Below, piece by piece: positions 53,885 through 62,565 of a stretch of DNA of 64,000 bases. The stretch is from an uncultured Schlesneria sp. Lineage in GTDB: Bacteria; Planctomycetota; Planctomycetia; Planctomycetales; Planctomycetaceae. A model generated the notes under the pieces. It had not been told where the DNA came from, did no database searches, and was given only the letters and a program-made list of their open reading frames with translations. Position 1 is the first letter of the stretch. The number at the start of each line of letters is the position of its first letter. The position numbers and the translations under genes were made by a program. The stretch lies in contig CAIVEI010000146.1 of NCBI GenBank assembly GCA_903904835.1, positions 62,001 through 126,000 of the forward strand, read 5' to 3'.

Positions 53885-55486
53885 TCAAAACGCCTTGAAC
53901 TGGCGGACGATGACTCGGGCGGAACGGAGGCCGTCGACGGCGGCGCTGACGATGCCGCCGGCGTAACCGGCTCCTTCACCAACGGGATACAGACCCGCGA
54001 TATTCGGACACTGACGTGTCTTCAGGTCGCGGTCGATTCGGATTGGTGAACTGCCGCGCATTTCCGGGCCGACCAGAATTGCGTTCTTGAGGAAGTCGCC
54101 GCGCAGTTTCTTGTCCATGATTGGCAAGCTTTTACGAATTGCCTCCGTTACCACCGCTGGTAAGACAAGATCGAGTTGCGCCGGCTGGACACCACGTTGA
54201 TACGAACAATCGAGTTTTGCTTCCGGGTGGGTTGCCTTTCCTTTCAAGAAATCCCGGGCGGTTTGAATCGGTGAGAGATAGTTCGCTCGTCCCAACCGGT
54301 ATGCGACCGATTCGAAATGTTGCTGCAGGTGCATTCCGGCGAGCGGGTGTGAATTGCCGAATTCGTTCGGTTCGAGCGTCACCATGATGCCGCTGTTCGC
54401 GAACGGAGTATCGTGTCGAGAGTTGCTCATGCCGTTTGAGCAGAACATCTCAGGTTCGCTGATGCTGGGCATGATGATTCCACCCGCACACATACAGAAG
54501 GTGAAGACGTCTTTAGTCCCTCGGGCCTGTAACGTGTAGTCCGCCGCACCGAGGATGGTCTCGTACTCAGGTCGTCCGTACTTGTGGTGGTTGATCTGTG
54601 ATTGCGGTTGCTCGATTCGCAGACCAAGTTGAAAGGCTTTCTGGATCATCGGGACGCCGAGATCGTACAGCATCTGATAGGTGTCACGGGCACTGTGACC
54701 GATACCGAGAATCAGTTGGCTGCAGGTCATATGGCCGGACGATGTATTGATGCCGACGACACGTCCATCACGGATCTCGATCCCTTCGAATCGGCAGCCG
54801 AACTTGTATTCGCCGCCTAAGGCTTCGATCTTTCGACGATAGTTGCGGCAGATCATGGGCAGCTTGTTGCTACCGAGATGCGGTCGATTCTCGTAGACGA
54901 GTGACGGTCGTCCGCCGCAATCGACGAAGCTTCTTAAGACCCAGTCGACGTCGGGTCCTTCAAGACGACAGGTCAGTTTACCATCGCTGAAACAGCCGGC
55001 TCCCCCTTCGCCGAACAGATAGTTATTTTCGCGATCGAATTCACCGCCTCGATCGAACTCGCGAACGGCGGAGACCCGGTCTTTGACCGCTTCGCCTCGT
55101 TCGATGATCAGTGGACGATAGCCCTTAATTGCGAGGTAGTACGCCGCCAGCAGTCCGGCGGGTCCCGAGCCGACAATGATCGGACGTTCGGACAACGGTT
55201 CGTCACCAGGAGTCGCATCGTCGAACTCAGGTGGCTCGAAGGTCTGAATATCGCCGGTTTGTCCGAATGGGACCCTGGATCGACTGATGCAGTCTTCGGT
55301 CAGTTCGATCAGCGTCGTATAGACGAATTGAAGATCCATGGATGAGCGGGCATCGAGGCTTTTTTTGAGAATTCGCCATAGGGCGAGATCGCCGACTGAC
55401 AAACCGAGACGTCTCGCCAGATGCTGTGGGAGATCTGCTTCGGGCGTAGTGACGGGGAGACGGAGGTTTGAAATACGGATCGGCAT
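53885..55486 (-). CDS. COG2509-type FAD-dependent dehydrogenase
   Basis: A 533-aa flavoprotein. Residues 1-90 form a ferredoxin-like N-terminal domain usual in this group (RISNLRLPVTTPEADL to SSMDLQFVYTTLIELTED); the FAD site is PIIVGSGPAGLLAAYYLAIKG with PLIIERGE (about 105-135), and later ATHPEAKLDCSYQRGVQPAQ and GLYPVGEGAGYAGGIVSAAVDG (about 500) close the fold. The enzyme's substrate is unknown. ATG 55486 is chosen to give the family's MPIRISNLRL start. It converges with the phosphoesterase gene, with only six bases between the stop codons. Confidence 0.87.
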   Translation of the reverse strand: MPIRISNLRLPVTTPEADLPQHLARRLGLSVGDLALWRILKKSLDARSSMDLQFVYTTLIELTEDCISRSRVPFGQTGDIQTFEPPEFDDATPGDEPLSERPIIVGSGPAGLLAAYYLAIKGYRPLIIERGEAVKDRVSAVREFDRGGEFDRENNYLFGEGGAGCFSDGKLTCRLEGPDVDWVLRSFVDCGGRPSLVYENRPHLGSNKLPMICRNYRRKIEALGGEYKFGCRFEGIEIRDGRVVGINTSSGHMTCSQLILGIGHSARDTYQMLYDLGVPMIQKAFQLGLRIEQPQSQINHHKYGRPEYETILGAADYTLQARGTKDVFTFCMCAGGIIMPSISEPEMFCSNGMSNSRHDTPFANSGIMVTLEPNEFGNSHPLAGMHLQQHFESVAYRLGRANYLSPIQTARDFLKGKATHPEAKLDCSYQRGVQPAQLDLVLPAVVTEAIRKSLPIMDKKLRGDFLKNAILVGPEMRGSSPIRIDRDLKTRQCPNIAGLYPVGEGAGYAGGIVSAAVDGLRSARVIVRQFKAF

Positions 55487-55614
55487 GCAACTTAACCAAA
55501 CACAGTACGAAAACAGCTTGGTAGCACGGAAGTCTAGCAACGACAAGCGTTCATCGTGGATTCACGCGAGTTCAATGCTAGTTTTTTTCGATGGAATCGG
55601 AATCTTCCTAACCC

Positions 55615-55674
55615 GTAGCAGAGGCTTCCAGCCTCTGATGAAAGATATCCGAAGAGGCTGGAAGCCTCCTCTAC
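55615..55674. repeat. Paired GGCTTCCAGCC hairpin element, family B copy 2
   Basis: GTAGCAGAGGCTTCCAGCCTCTGATGAAAGATATC and GAAGAGGCTGGAAGCCTCCTCTAC form the same two-hairpin layout as at 49232, here with better matching outer ends (GTAG/CTAC), so the whole 60 bases can fold as one stem. It lies in the divergent gap between the COG2509 and BatA/VWA genes. Confidence 0.82.
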
Positions 55675-55762
55675 GAATTTCCGCCAGAGTTGCGTTTCAC
55701 CACTCACTTCCGCCAAGATCGACGATATTCGGTGTTCCAGAATCATTTGAGTCCTTGCCGGC

Positions 55763-58111
55763 ATGTACTTGTTTCGACCTCTTCTTGCGTTTGGATTTGC
55801 AAGTCCCTTGATGTTATGGGGACTGGCTGCGGCCAGCATTCCGATCGTGATTCACCTGTTGCATCGGCGTCGGTTTCAGACGGTTCAATGGGCGGCGATG
55901 CGATTTCTGCTCGCCGCAACCAAGAAACAGTCGCGTCGAATAAAACTTGAGCAGATCCTGCTGCTCATCATCCGAACTTTGATCCTGACGTGCATTGCTC
56001 TCGCACTCTCTCGACCGACGGCGGAAACACTCGGTGAATATTTTCAATCGACAGGTCCAAAACACCGGATCGTCGTTGTCGATTCGACGTTCAGCATGGG
56101 TTATTCAGCGGCAGGTCGTACTCGGTTCGACCGAGCCAAAGACATGGCGAGACAAATTGTGAGTCGTGCGAAACAAGGGGACGCCATCAACCTTGTTCGG
56201 ATCAGTGATTCTGTTCCACATGTCATGGTTCGGCGACCTGCATATCAATCCGCAGCCGTGATCGAAGAGATCGACCAACTGACGTTATTCGATGAACGAG
56301 TCGATGCTTCGATCGTGTTGAAAGAGATCGACGAACTGTTGTCGCTGGCCCCCGATCTGACTCACAAGGAAGTCTATTTTATTACCGACCTGCAGTCCGC
56401 AACTTGGGGACCACCGGACTCCAGCGAGACGCTCAAAGTCCGTGAGGCGATGAAAAAAATTGCTGCACGGGCAAAGATTGTCTGGCTGGACGTCGGCGAG
56501 CCGAATGCGACCAACGTCGCGGTGACTGGACTGAAGACTGACGAATCATTCGCATTGTCTGGTCGTCCCATACGAGTTTCGGCGTCGATCAGGAATTTCA
56601 ATTCAGTTGGATCAACGGGGCAACTGGTTGAACTGACACTCGACGGCCAACTGGCGGATACCAAGCGAGTCGACTTACCCGCTGGCCAGGAAGTGACCGT
56701 TGAGTTTGCTCCAAGCTTCAGTGGTGGTGAGCATCGGTTAAAGGTTCGTCTCTCTCCCGACGCATTGCCCGTAGATGACTCGCGATCACTTGTCATCCCG
56801 GTACGGGACGAACTGCAAGTCTTGCTCGTCAACGGAAAGCCATCAGGTGAACTGATGGGGAATTCGACGGACTTTTTGAAACTGGCGCTTGCTCCCGAGC
56901 TGCCGAATCGAGCGATTGCGAGTTCCATCCAACCGACGGTAATTCGAGAAAGTGAATTACTGGGAACGGATCTCAGCCGGTTTGATTGCGTCTTCATTTG
57001 TAATGTTGCGATGTTCACCGAACGCGAAGCGGAAGTCTTGCGCAGGTATCTCGATGCGGGTGGTGGTGTCGTCTTTTGTCTGGGCGATCAGGTTCGGGCG
57101 GACAATTACAACCAGGTGTTGCATCGCGATAAGCAACCGATCCTGCCAGCAAAACTCGGGGAACGTATCGGTGACACAAAAAAGAAGGATGTCGCGTTTG
57201 AATTCAATGCCGGAGAGTTCAACCACCCGATTGTCAGTCCGTTTCAAGGAAATACAGGTGCGGGTCTCGAATTGACGAAGACGTTCGTCTACATCAAGGC
57301 AGTTGTTGACGAAGACCGTTCGGCAAAGGTTGCGCTCCGCTTCAGCTCTGGCGACCCTGCCATTATCGATGCACCGTCAGGCCGAGGCCGGGTGATCCTG
57401 TTCACGACATCGGTGGATCGGGAATGGAGCACCTGGGCTGTCTGGGGCCATAGCCTGATTCCCTTGATTCACGAAACGGTGAATTACGCGGTTTCCGATC
57501 GTTGGAAAGATCGGGAAGTGCTCGTCGGCCAGCCACTACAATGTCATATTGGTCTGCGAGCGACTGATACGTCGGCGATTCATCAGCTTCCTGATGGCGA
57601 TTCAAAACCCCTTCAGCCTTCAGAAGACGGTCGCATTCTGACCACCGAACCGACAACGACCAGCGGGTTTCACAAAATCGTGTTGGGGCCACCGGCTAAT
57701 CGGGCCGACTGGTACGCCGTCAACATCGATCCGGTCGAGAGTGATCTGACCTCACTTCGGGTCGAGGATCTCAGGACGGAAATGATGCCGGGTATCGATT
57801 TTTCATACTTGACCGAGTGGGAAGAATCGTCGTCCGATGCTGGTGAAAAAGTGCGAGCGATTTCGACTGGGACGGGATTTTCCCGAGCCCTGCTGATCAC
57901 CGCATTAGCTTTGCTGCTTGTCGAGCAGATGATGGCATGGAATTTTCTCGCCGGGGTCAGTTTATTGCTGGCGATGCTCTTAAGCACGCTGACGTGGAAC
58001 GTGTGGCATTGGAACTCGTTGGCTGGTGCGATGATCGCCTTCCTGATTTCGATGTGTGTATTGGCGCTGGCAATGAAATATCGAAACAGATTCGGTTCAG
58101 TTAACGGGTAA
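55763..58111 (+). CDS. BatA/VWA domain membrane protein
   Basis: A 782-aa membrane-anchored protein. Residues 1-80 are the BatA N-terminal region: one helix (PLMLWGLAAASIPIVIHLLH), the RRRFQTVQWAAMRFL loop and a second helix (ILLLIIRTLILTCIALALSRP). A von Willebrand A domain follows, with a variant MIDAS (VVVDSTFSMG). Then come a CARDB-like beta domain (about 260-350), a glutamine-amidotransferase-like Rossmann part (RRYLDAGGGVVFCLGDQV) and three C-terminal hydrophobic helices. In planctomycetes this gene usually accompanies MoxR ATPase and DUF58 genes; neither is in the window. RlmB begins nine bases after the stop codon. Confidence 0.82.
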   Translation: MYLFRPLLAFGFASPLMLWGLAAASIPIVIHLLHRRRFQTVQWAAMRFLLAATKKQSRRIKLEQILLLIIRTLILTCIALALSRPTAETLGEYFQSTGPKHRIVVVDSTFSMGYSAAGRTRFDRAKDMARQIVSRAKQGDAINLVRISDSVPHVMVRRPAYQSAAVIEEIDQLTLFDERVDASIVLKEIDELLSLAPDLTHKEVYFITDLQSATWGPPDSSETLKVREAMKKIAARAKIVWLDVGEPNATNVAVTGLKTDESFALSGRPIRVSASIRNFNSVGSTGQLVELTLDGQLADTKRVDLPAGQEVTVEFAPSFSGGEHRLKVRLSPDALPVDDSRSLVIPVRDELQVLLVNGKPSGELMGNSTDFLKLALAPELPNRAIASSIQPTVIRESELLGTDLSRFDCVFICNVAMFTEREAEVLRRYLDAGGGVVFCLGDQVRADNYNQVLHRDKQPILPAKLGERIGDTKKKDVAFEFNAGEFNHPIVSPFQGNTGAGLELTKTFVYIKAVVDEDRSAKVALRFSSGDPAIIDAPSGRGRVILFTTSVDREWSTWAVWGHSLIPLIHETVNYAVSDRWKDREVLVGQPLQCHIGLRATDTSAIHQLPDGDSKPLQPSEDGRILTTEPTTTSGFHKIVLGPPANRADWYAVNIDPVESDLTSLRVEDLRTEMMPGIDFSYLTEWEESSSDAGEKVRAISTGTGFSRALLITALALLLVEQMMAWNFLAGVSLLLAMLLSTLTWNVWHWNSLAGAMIAFLISMCVLALAMKYRNRFGSVNG

Positions 58112-58119
58112 CGAAACTG

Positions 58120-58884
58120 ATGAGTTCCTTCCGTCGACCGCTGCTCACGAATCACAATCGCTGCTGGATCTGGGGCCGTAACGTCGTTTTAGAAACGTTA
58201 CGCGCGAATCGATGGCCAGTGATCGAATTACTTCACAGCGATCGATGTGAACCATTCGCTCGGGACGAGGCTGTGGCACTCGCTAAAGATCGAGGTCTGA
58301 ATGTCGTTTCCGTTCGTGATGCGGAGATCACGAAGAACTGTCGATCCGAAGATCATCAGGGTCTCGCCGCACGCATGCCACCGTTTCCTTATTGGGACGT
58401 CGCAACACTCTTGAATGAATTGCCTCCAAACCCGGTTTTAGTCCTGCTCGACCGTATCCAGGATTCTCATAATTTCGGGGCTATCGTCCGCTCGGCGGAG
58501 GTGCTTGGGATCGATGGCGTGATCGTTGGAACTCACGAACAAGCGTCGGTGAACAGCCATGTTGCACGCAGTTCCGTCGGAGCGGTGAATTATGTTCCGA
58601 TCGCTGAGTCGAACGATCTTGAAGTGACTGTCCGGGATTTGCTCGAGCGACGTTTCCAGATCGTGGGTGCATCGGACCACGCCAAACAACCGATCTTTGA
58701 AACCGATTTCCGAAAGGCGACGCTGTTGTTGATCGGAAATGAAGGACGGGGAATCCAACCGGCACTTCAGACGCTTTGCACTCAATTTGTCCAGATTCCG
58801 ATGTTGGGGCGTGTCAATTCATTGAATGCCGCCGTATCGGCTGGGATTCTGTTTTACGAAGTCCTCCGGCAACGAAGGGCATGA
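58120..58884 (+). CDS. rlmB: 23S rRNA (guanosine-2'-O-)-methyltransferase RlmB-like
   Basis: A 254-aa SPOUT methyltransferase. Residues 1-80 are the SpoU substrate-binding domain (WIWGRNVVLETLRANRWPVIELL); the catalytic part has motif 1 VLLDRIQDSHNFGAIVRSAE (about 107-126), motif 2 LLIGNEGRGIQPAL and motif 3 PMLGRVNSLNAAVSAGILFYE, the trefoil-knot SAM site. RlmB modifies G2251 of 23S rRNA; tRNA Gm18 activity cannot be excluded. Its start is nine bases after the VWA gene, suggesting one transcript. Confidence 0.9.
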   Translation: MSSFRRPLLTNHNRCWIWGRNVVLETLRANRWPVIELLHSDRCEPFARDEAVALAKDRGLNVVSVRDAEITKNCRSEDHQGLAARMPPFPYWDVATLLNELPPNPVLVLLDRIQDSHNFGAIVRSAEVLGIDGVIVGTHEQASVNSHVARSSVGAVNYVPIAESNDLEVTVRDLLERRFQIVGASDHAKQPIFETDFRKATLLLIGNEGRGIQPALQTLCTQFVQIPMLGRVNSLNAAVSAGILFYEVLRQRRA

Positions 58885-58953
58885 AGGTCGACGGTGTAAT
58901 TTGATTTATTCCAGCTTAAGGGGCGGACGCCGCACCGTCAGCGAGCATGAACT

Positions 58954-59451
58954 ATGGGTGACTTTTTCCACGGATGGCGACGAAAGACGGGATGCGTAAT
59001 GCTCGTAATCGCGTGCATGGCGACTTTGGCGTGGGTGAGAAGCCTCGTTGTAGCTGACCACTTTCGGTGTACGATGAATACGAAACATATGCGATTTGTC
59101 TTAGCCACATGTCCGCATTACTCGGTTTGGATGATCGTGGATGACCGTGACCAGAGCCCGCAGACTCCGTTTGTATGGTGGAACAGTTCGTTTGATTTTC
59201 CAAACATTTTCGAGCAGGGTCAGGATTTTGATTTTTGGTGGCCCTGGTTCGGCTTCGGTATCGGAGTTTCAACAATCCCCGAGTCGTCAGCGGGCGGAAG
59301 GTTTCGGGGCGTAACGCGTATTTGGGCAATTCCCTATTGGGTCATTGTTTGTCCGGCCACGTTGCTTTCCGCCTGTCTGTTGCTCAGCAACGCTCAAAAA
59401 AACAAAACCAACCGTTACGGCTCAAACTTCGATGTGACTCTGCGACGATAA
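58954..59451 (+). CDS. Hypothetical membrane protein between two SPOUT methyltransferases
   Basis: A 165-aa protein of no family known to me. It has an N-terminal hydrophobic helix (CVMLVIACMATLAWVRSLV), a soluble part of about 75 residues rich in Trp and Phe (VVADHFRCTMNTKHM, then DFWWPWFGFGIGV), and a C-terminal helix pair IPYWVIVCPATLLSACLLL. This two-helix layout with an aromatic middle is seen in small planctomycete membrane proteins that end in an IPYWxxxxP-type motif. It lies 69 bases after rlmB on the same strand. Confidence 0.65.
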   Translation: MGDFFHGWRRKTGCVMLVIACMATLAWVRSLVVADHFRCTMNTKHMRFVLATCPHYSVWMIVDDRDQSPQTPFVWWNSSFDFPNIFEQGQDFDFWWPWFGFGIGVSTIPESSAGGRFRGVTRIWAIPYWVIVCPATLLSACLLLSNAQKNKTNRYGSNFDVTLRR

Positions 59452-59506
59452 ACAAGCCTGCTTATTAATTACTATTGCGTGCCAACCTTTTTGACTGAGA
59501 TTCTGT

Positions 59507-60241
59507 ATGTCGTTGATTTTGAAGAACCCTCACAGCGTGCTTGCCGCCTTGCAGACTCGGCCTGAAGACGTGATCGATGTTCGGTTGCCTGCGGGAAAGC
59601 CATCGCCTGCGTGGGGGGATGTGATTGAACTTGCCAAGCAACTTGAGATTCCGATTCGAACGACGTTCGCAGAAGAGACGCGACGACCTGCAGCTGATCA
59701 GAAGTCTGAACGGACAGGTGCAGCTCAGGCAACTGTTCGCGAGCGAAACGGGCTGCTGATTGAAGAGCTATTTGCTAATGCGGAATCGAGCCCAGGTCTT
59801 TGGCTGGCGCTGGATTGTTTGCAAGACCCGCATAACGTCGGAGCGATCTTTCGAACAGCGTCATTCTTCGGAATCAAGGGGATCGTGATGACGCGGGATC
59901 GGTCCGCTCCGCTGACCGCAACGGTGTATGACGTGGCGGCAGGGGGTCTGGAATACGTTCCGTTTGGAGAACCGACGAATCTGGCCCGCGCGATGAACGT
60001 GGCCAAGACCGCCGGGATCTGGCTGCTTGGTTCATCCGAGCATGCCGAACAGGACGTGTCGGAAATCCCGCGTGACCGTCCGTGGATGTTGATTCTCGGT
60101 AACGAAGAACTTGGGCTTCGTCGATTGTCGCTCGATAAGTGTGACCAGATCTGCAAGCTCACGTCGAAGGGGACGGTTCCGTCGCTTAACGTGTCTGTGG
60201 CCGCGGGAGTACTGATGGCGGAATTAACGCGCAAGGCTTGA
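59507..60241 (+). CDS. TrmH family RNA methyltransferase
   Basis: A 244-aa SPOUT methyltransferase, second in this region. Residues 1-90 are a diverged SpoU substrate domain (LKNPHSVLAALQTRPEDVID) and the catalytic motifs are complete: LALDCLQDPHNVGAIFRTAS (motif 1), LILGNEELGLRRLS (motif 2) and LTSKGTVPSLNVSVAAGVLM (motif 3). It is only distantly like rlmB and is probably specific for another 2'-O-methyl site in rRNA or tRNA. It converges with the CPBP protease across a palindromic element. Confidence 0.88.
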   Translation: MSLILKNPHSVLAALQTRPEDVIDVRLPAGKPSPAWGDVIELAKQLEIPIRTTFAEETRRPAADQKSERTGAAQATVRERNGLLIEELFANAESSPGLWLALDCLQDPHNVGAIFRTASFFGIKGIVMTRDRSAPLTATVYDVAAGGLEYVPFGEPTNLARAMNVAKTAGIWLLGSSEHAEQDVSEIPRDRPWMLILGNEELGLRRLSLDKCDQICKLTSKGTVPSLNVSVAAGVLMAELTRKA

Positions 60242-60289
60242 CCAGATGAACTTGAGAGGGTTCGAATGCTTTTGCGGCAAAAAAGAAGG

Positions 60290-60377
60290 GTGCCACGGGA
60301 TTATCGTCTTCGGTTAGCCCGTGCTCTTCGACAATTCCGAAGACACTGCGTCCAAGAAGACTTCGATGCAGTGGCAC
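60290..60377. repeat. Palindromic intergenic element, family A copy 6
   Basis: Terminal GTGCCAC (60290-60296) and GTGGCAC (60371-60377) are complementary, and the interior carries the family words TCGTCTTCGGTTAGCCCGTG, CTCTTCGACA and CGAAGACACTGCG. It lies between the convergent TrmH and CPBP genes. Confidence 0.82.
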
Positions 60378-60408
60378 AAACTCCAGACGATGGCGGCATA
60401 AGCAGTAA

Positions 60409-61239
60409 TCAGATTTCGCTCACCAGTATGACGCCGACGAAGACGTCGTAGGCGGCATGGGCACCAACGGTAATCCCGAAGCCCCGCAAGAAATAGAGTG
60501 CGGCGAAGAACATTCCGGCCAATGTTCTGAACGCAAATCCGAACCACAGCTCCCGGTTTGATTGGACGCGAGTGACTGCTTCAGAAATGATCGCCAACGC
60601 CTGACCGTCGGCAGTCGGTCCAAGATAGTGAGCCAACGAAAAGATGAAACTGGTTGTGATCACCGTACCAACGATCGCCCAGCCTTTCGGCACCATCGCC
60701 GCTCGAAAGAGGGCATACGTCACCGGCAGCAGGCAAAGTCGAAACAGAAACTCTTCGTAGATTCCGGCTCCCATGAAGGTGACTAGCCGGATTAAGAATC
60801 CGTGTTGCGATGGCTGATCCACCTGCAAGTGAATCAGCGGCGCATGTCGAAAACCGTAATCTGTCAGTTGACCAAGCATGATCAACAGAAACGCATAGAG
60901 CAGACTTTCGGCAGCCATACCGCCGAGAGTATCCCAGGCCATGTTCCATGGCTGACGGGTCGTCATGTGCCAGGCCATTAAGGTCCCGATCAGCAGCACT
61001 GGCAACAACCAGACGATCTCAATCCCCGCTTGATGCAACCAGTACCTGATCCAGGCATCGGCACCGTTACGGATCGACTCGCCACGCGCGCTGCCGGCGA
61101 AACCGACACCGAACTCATAGGCAATGAGCAGCGGCAGCAGGAAAACGAGATTGCAAAACGGACGGCGAGTTTCCAGCCAGTATTCCGCTGGCGGTCCGTC
61201 GTTCATCAAATGCAATTCGGGCGAATCGGCCAACAGCAT
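60409..61239 (-). CDS. CPBP family intramembrane metalloprotease
   Basis: A 276-aa protein with about seven hydrophobic helices. The Abi/CPBP motifs are present in order: GAGIYEEFLFRLCLLP (EExxxR motif, about residues 167-182), FSLAHYLG (His motif) and TVGAHAAYDVFVG. Such proteases include Rce1-like prenyl-protein proteases and bacteriocin-immunity proteins; the substrate is unknown here. ATG 61239 has a GGA-containing leader and is followed directly by the LLADSPELHLM start; the frame is open to 61278. The 391 bases between this gene and cysE show no recognised element. Confidence 0.87.
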   Translation of the reverse strand: MLLADSPELHLMNDGPPAEYWLETRRPFCNLVFLLPLLIAYEFGVGFAGSARGESIRNGADAWIRYWLHQAGIEIVWLLPVLLIGTLMAWHMTTRQPWNMAWDTLGGMAAESLLYAFLLIMLGQLTDYGFRHAPLIHLQVDQPSQHGFLIRLVTFMGAGIYEEFLFRLCLLPVTYALFRAAMVPKGWAIVGTVITTSFIFSLAHYLGPTADGQALAIISEAVTRVQSNRELWFGFAFRTLAGMFFAALYFLRGFGITVGAHAAYDVFVGVILVSEI

Positions 61240-61630
61240 AGAGAAATTCCAACAGACGCAGTGCGTCGTATCAGACAACTCCTACCGTCATCGTCGGATT
61301 CGAATCGGTGGGTTCAGAAATGACCGGGTCGCCCGCAAAGTCTGACTGGCTTGGACTTGATATGATTCATAAGAGAGGCAGACTTTGACGATTGTTCGGG
61401 CATTGGCGACTTGGTGAAGGCGTTGTTTCGTGAGGAATGTAGGATTAAGTCAACCGATATCGAATACTCCGCCGATTCCAGACAATGATTGATTCAACGA
61501 AATGAGATCCCCTACAATCAAGCGTTTCCCCAATCGTGCGTCCCCGCGTCTCTGACGACGCTGAATCCGCAGGGGTTAAGATCAGACTTTTTTAAAGTTC
61601 GCTAGTTTTCGCCGAAAGAAGGATTGGCTT

Positions 61631-62563
61631 ATGGCCACTGATATTCGTCTCAAGGAACGTCTTCCTGAATTGACCGACCGTATCGTCGACACGTATCAGG
61701 AAATTGAGACGATCAATCACCTGGGTCACTGTCCTCTGCCAAGCGTTGAGATCGTTATTGAGATTGCAGAGGATTTGAAAGAAATTATCTATCCCGGCTA
61801 CCGCAAGCGGCAGAATCTGCATCTCGGCAATGTGACTTATCACGTTGGCGACCTGGTCGACAGTTTGCACGACCGGCTTACACAACAGATTGCTCGTGCC
61901 TTGCGTCACGATTTCCGCAGGAAACATCATCTGAGCTGTGGTGATCTTCAGCCCGACTTTGAGACTTTAGGGCAGGAGAAGGCCATTGAGTTTCTTTCGA
62001 CGCTTCCCGCGATTCGTCGCGTGTTGGCAACGGACGTGCAGGCGGCGTACGACGGCGACCCGGCTGCCGGCGGACTGGACGAAATCATATTCTGCTATCC
62101 CGGACTGGAAGCGGTCACGGTTTATCGATTGGCACACGAACTGTTCCGGTTGCAAGTTCCGCTGATTCCGAGAATGCTTTCGGAATGGGCTCATGGTCGT
62201 ACAGGAATCGACATCCATCCGGGTGCCGAGATCGGGCCATCGTTTTTCATTGACCACGGAACGGGTGTGGTGATTGGGGCGACGTGCGAGATTGCCAGTC
62301 ACGTCAAACTCTATCAAGGGGTGACGCTCGGGGCACTTAGTTTTGCACGGGACGAACAGGGCAACCTGATTCGTAACTCCAAACGACATCCTACAATTGA
62401 GGACCATGTGGTCGTCTATGCGAATGCGACGGTCCTTGGCGGAACAACGACGATAGGTCGTAATTCCGTCATCGGAGCCGGCGCGTCCGTTTACGAAAGT
62501 ATCCCAGCCAACACGGTTGTGACGCTGGAAAAACCAATGCTGCGAATGCGGCATGCTTCGTGA
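61631..62563 (+). CDS. cysE: Serine O-acetyltransferase
   Basis: A 310-aa enzyme that makes O-acetylserine for cysteine synthesis. The N-terminal 170 residues form the helical SAT domain ([20 protein letters not shown], then [20 protein letters not shown]), and the C-terminal left-handed beta-helix is built of hexapeptide repeats: [20 protein letters not shown] with the catalytic Asp/His, then [20 protein letters not shown] and [20 protein letters not shown]. The long N-terminal extension and layout match the EpsC/type II SATs. AAGGA lies eight bases before the ATG. It converges with the DUF1553 gene. Confidence 0.92.
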   Translation: MATDIRLKERLPELTDRIVDTYQEIETINHLGHCPLPSVEIVIEIAEDLKEIIYPGYRKRQNLHLGNVTYHVGDLVDSLHDRLTQQIARALRHDFRRKHHLSCGDLQPDFETLGQEKAIEFLSTLPAIRRVLATDVQAAYDGDPAAGGLDEIIFCYPGLEAVTVYRLAHELFRLQVPLIPRMLSEWAHGRTGIDIHPGAEIGPSFFIDHGTGVVIGATCEIASHVKLYQGVTLGALSFARDEQGNLIRNSKRHPTIEDHVVVYANATVLGGTTTIGRNSVIGAGASVYESIPANTVVTLEKPMLRMRHAS

Positions 62564-62565
62564 TG

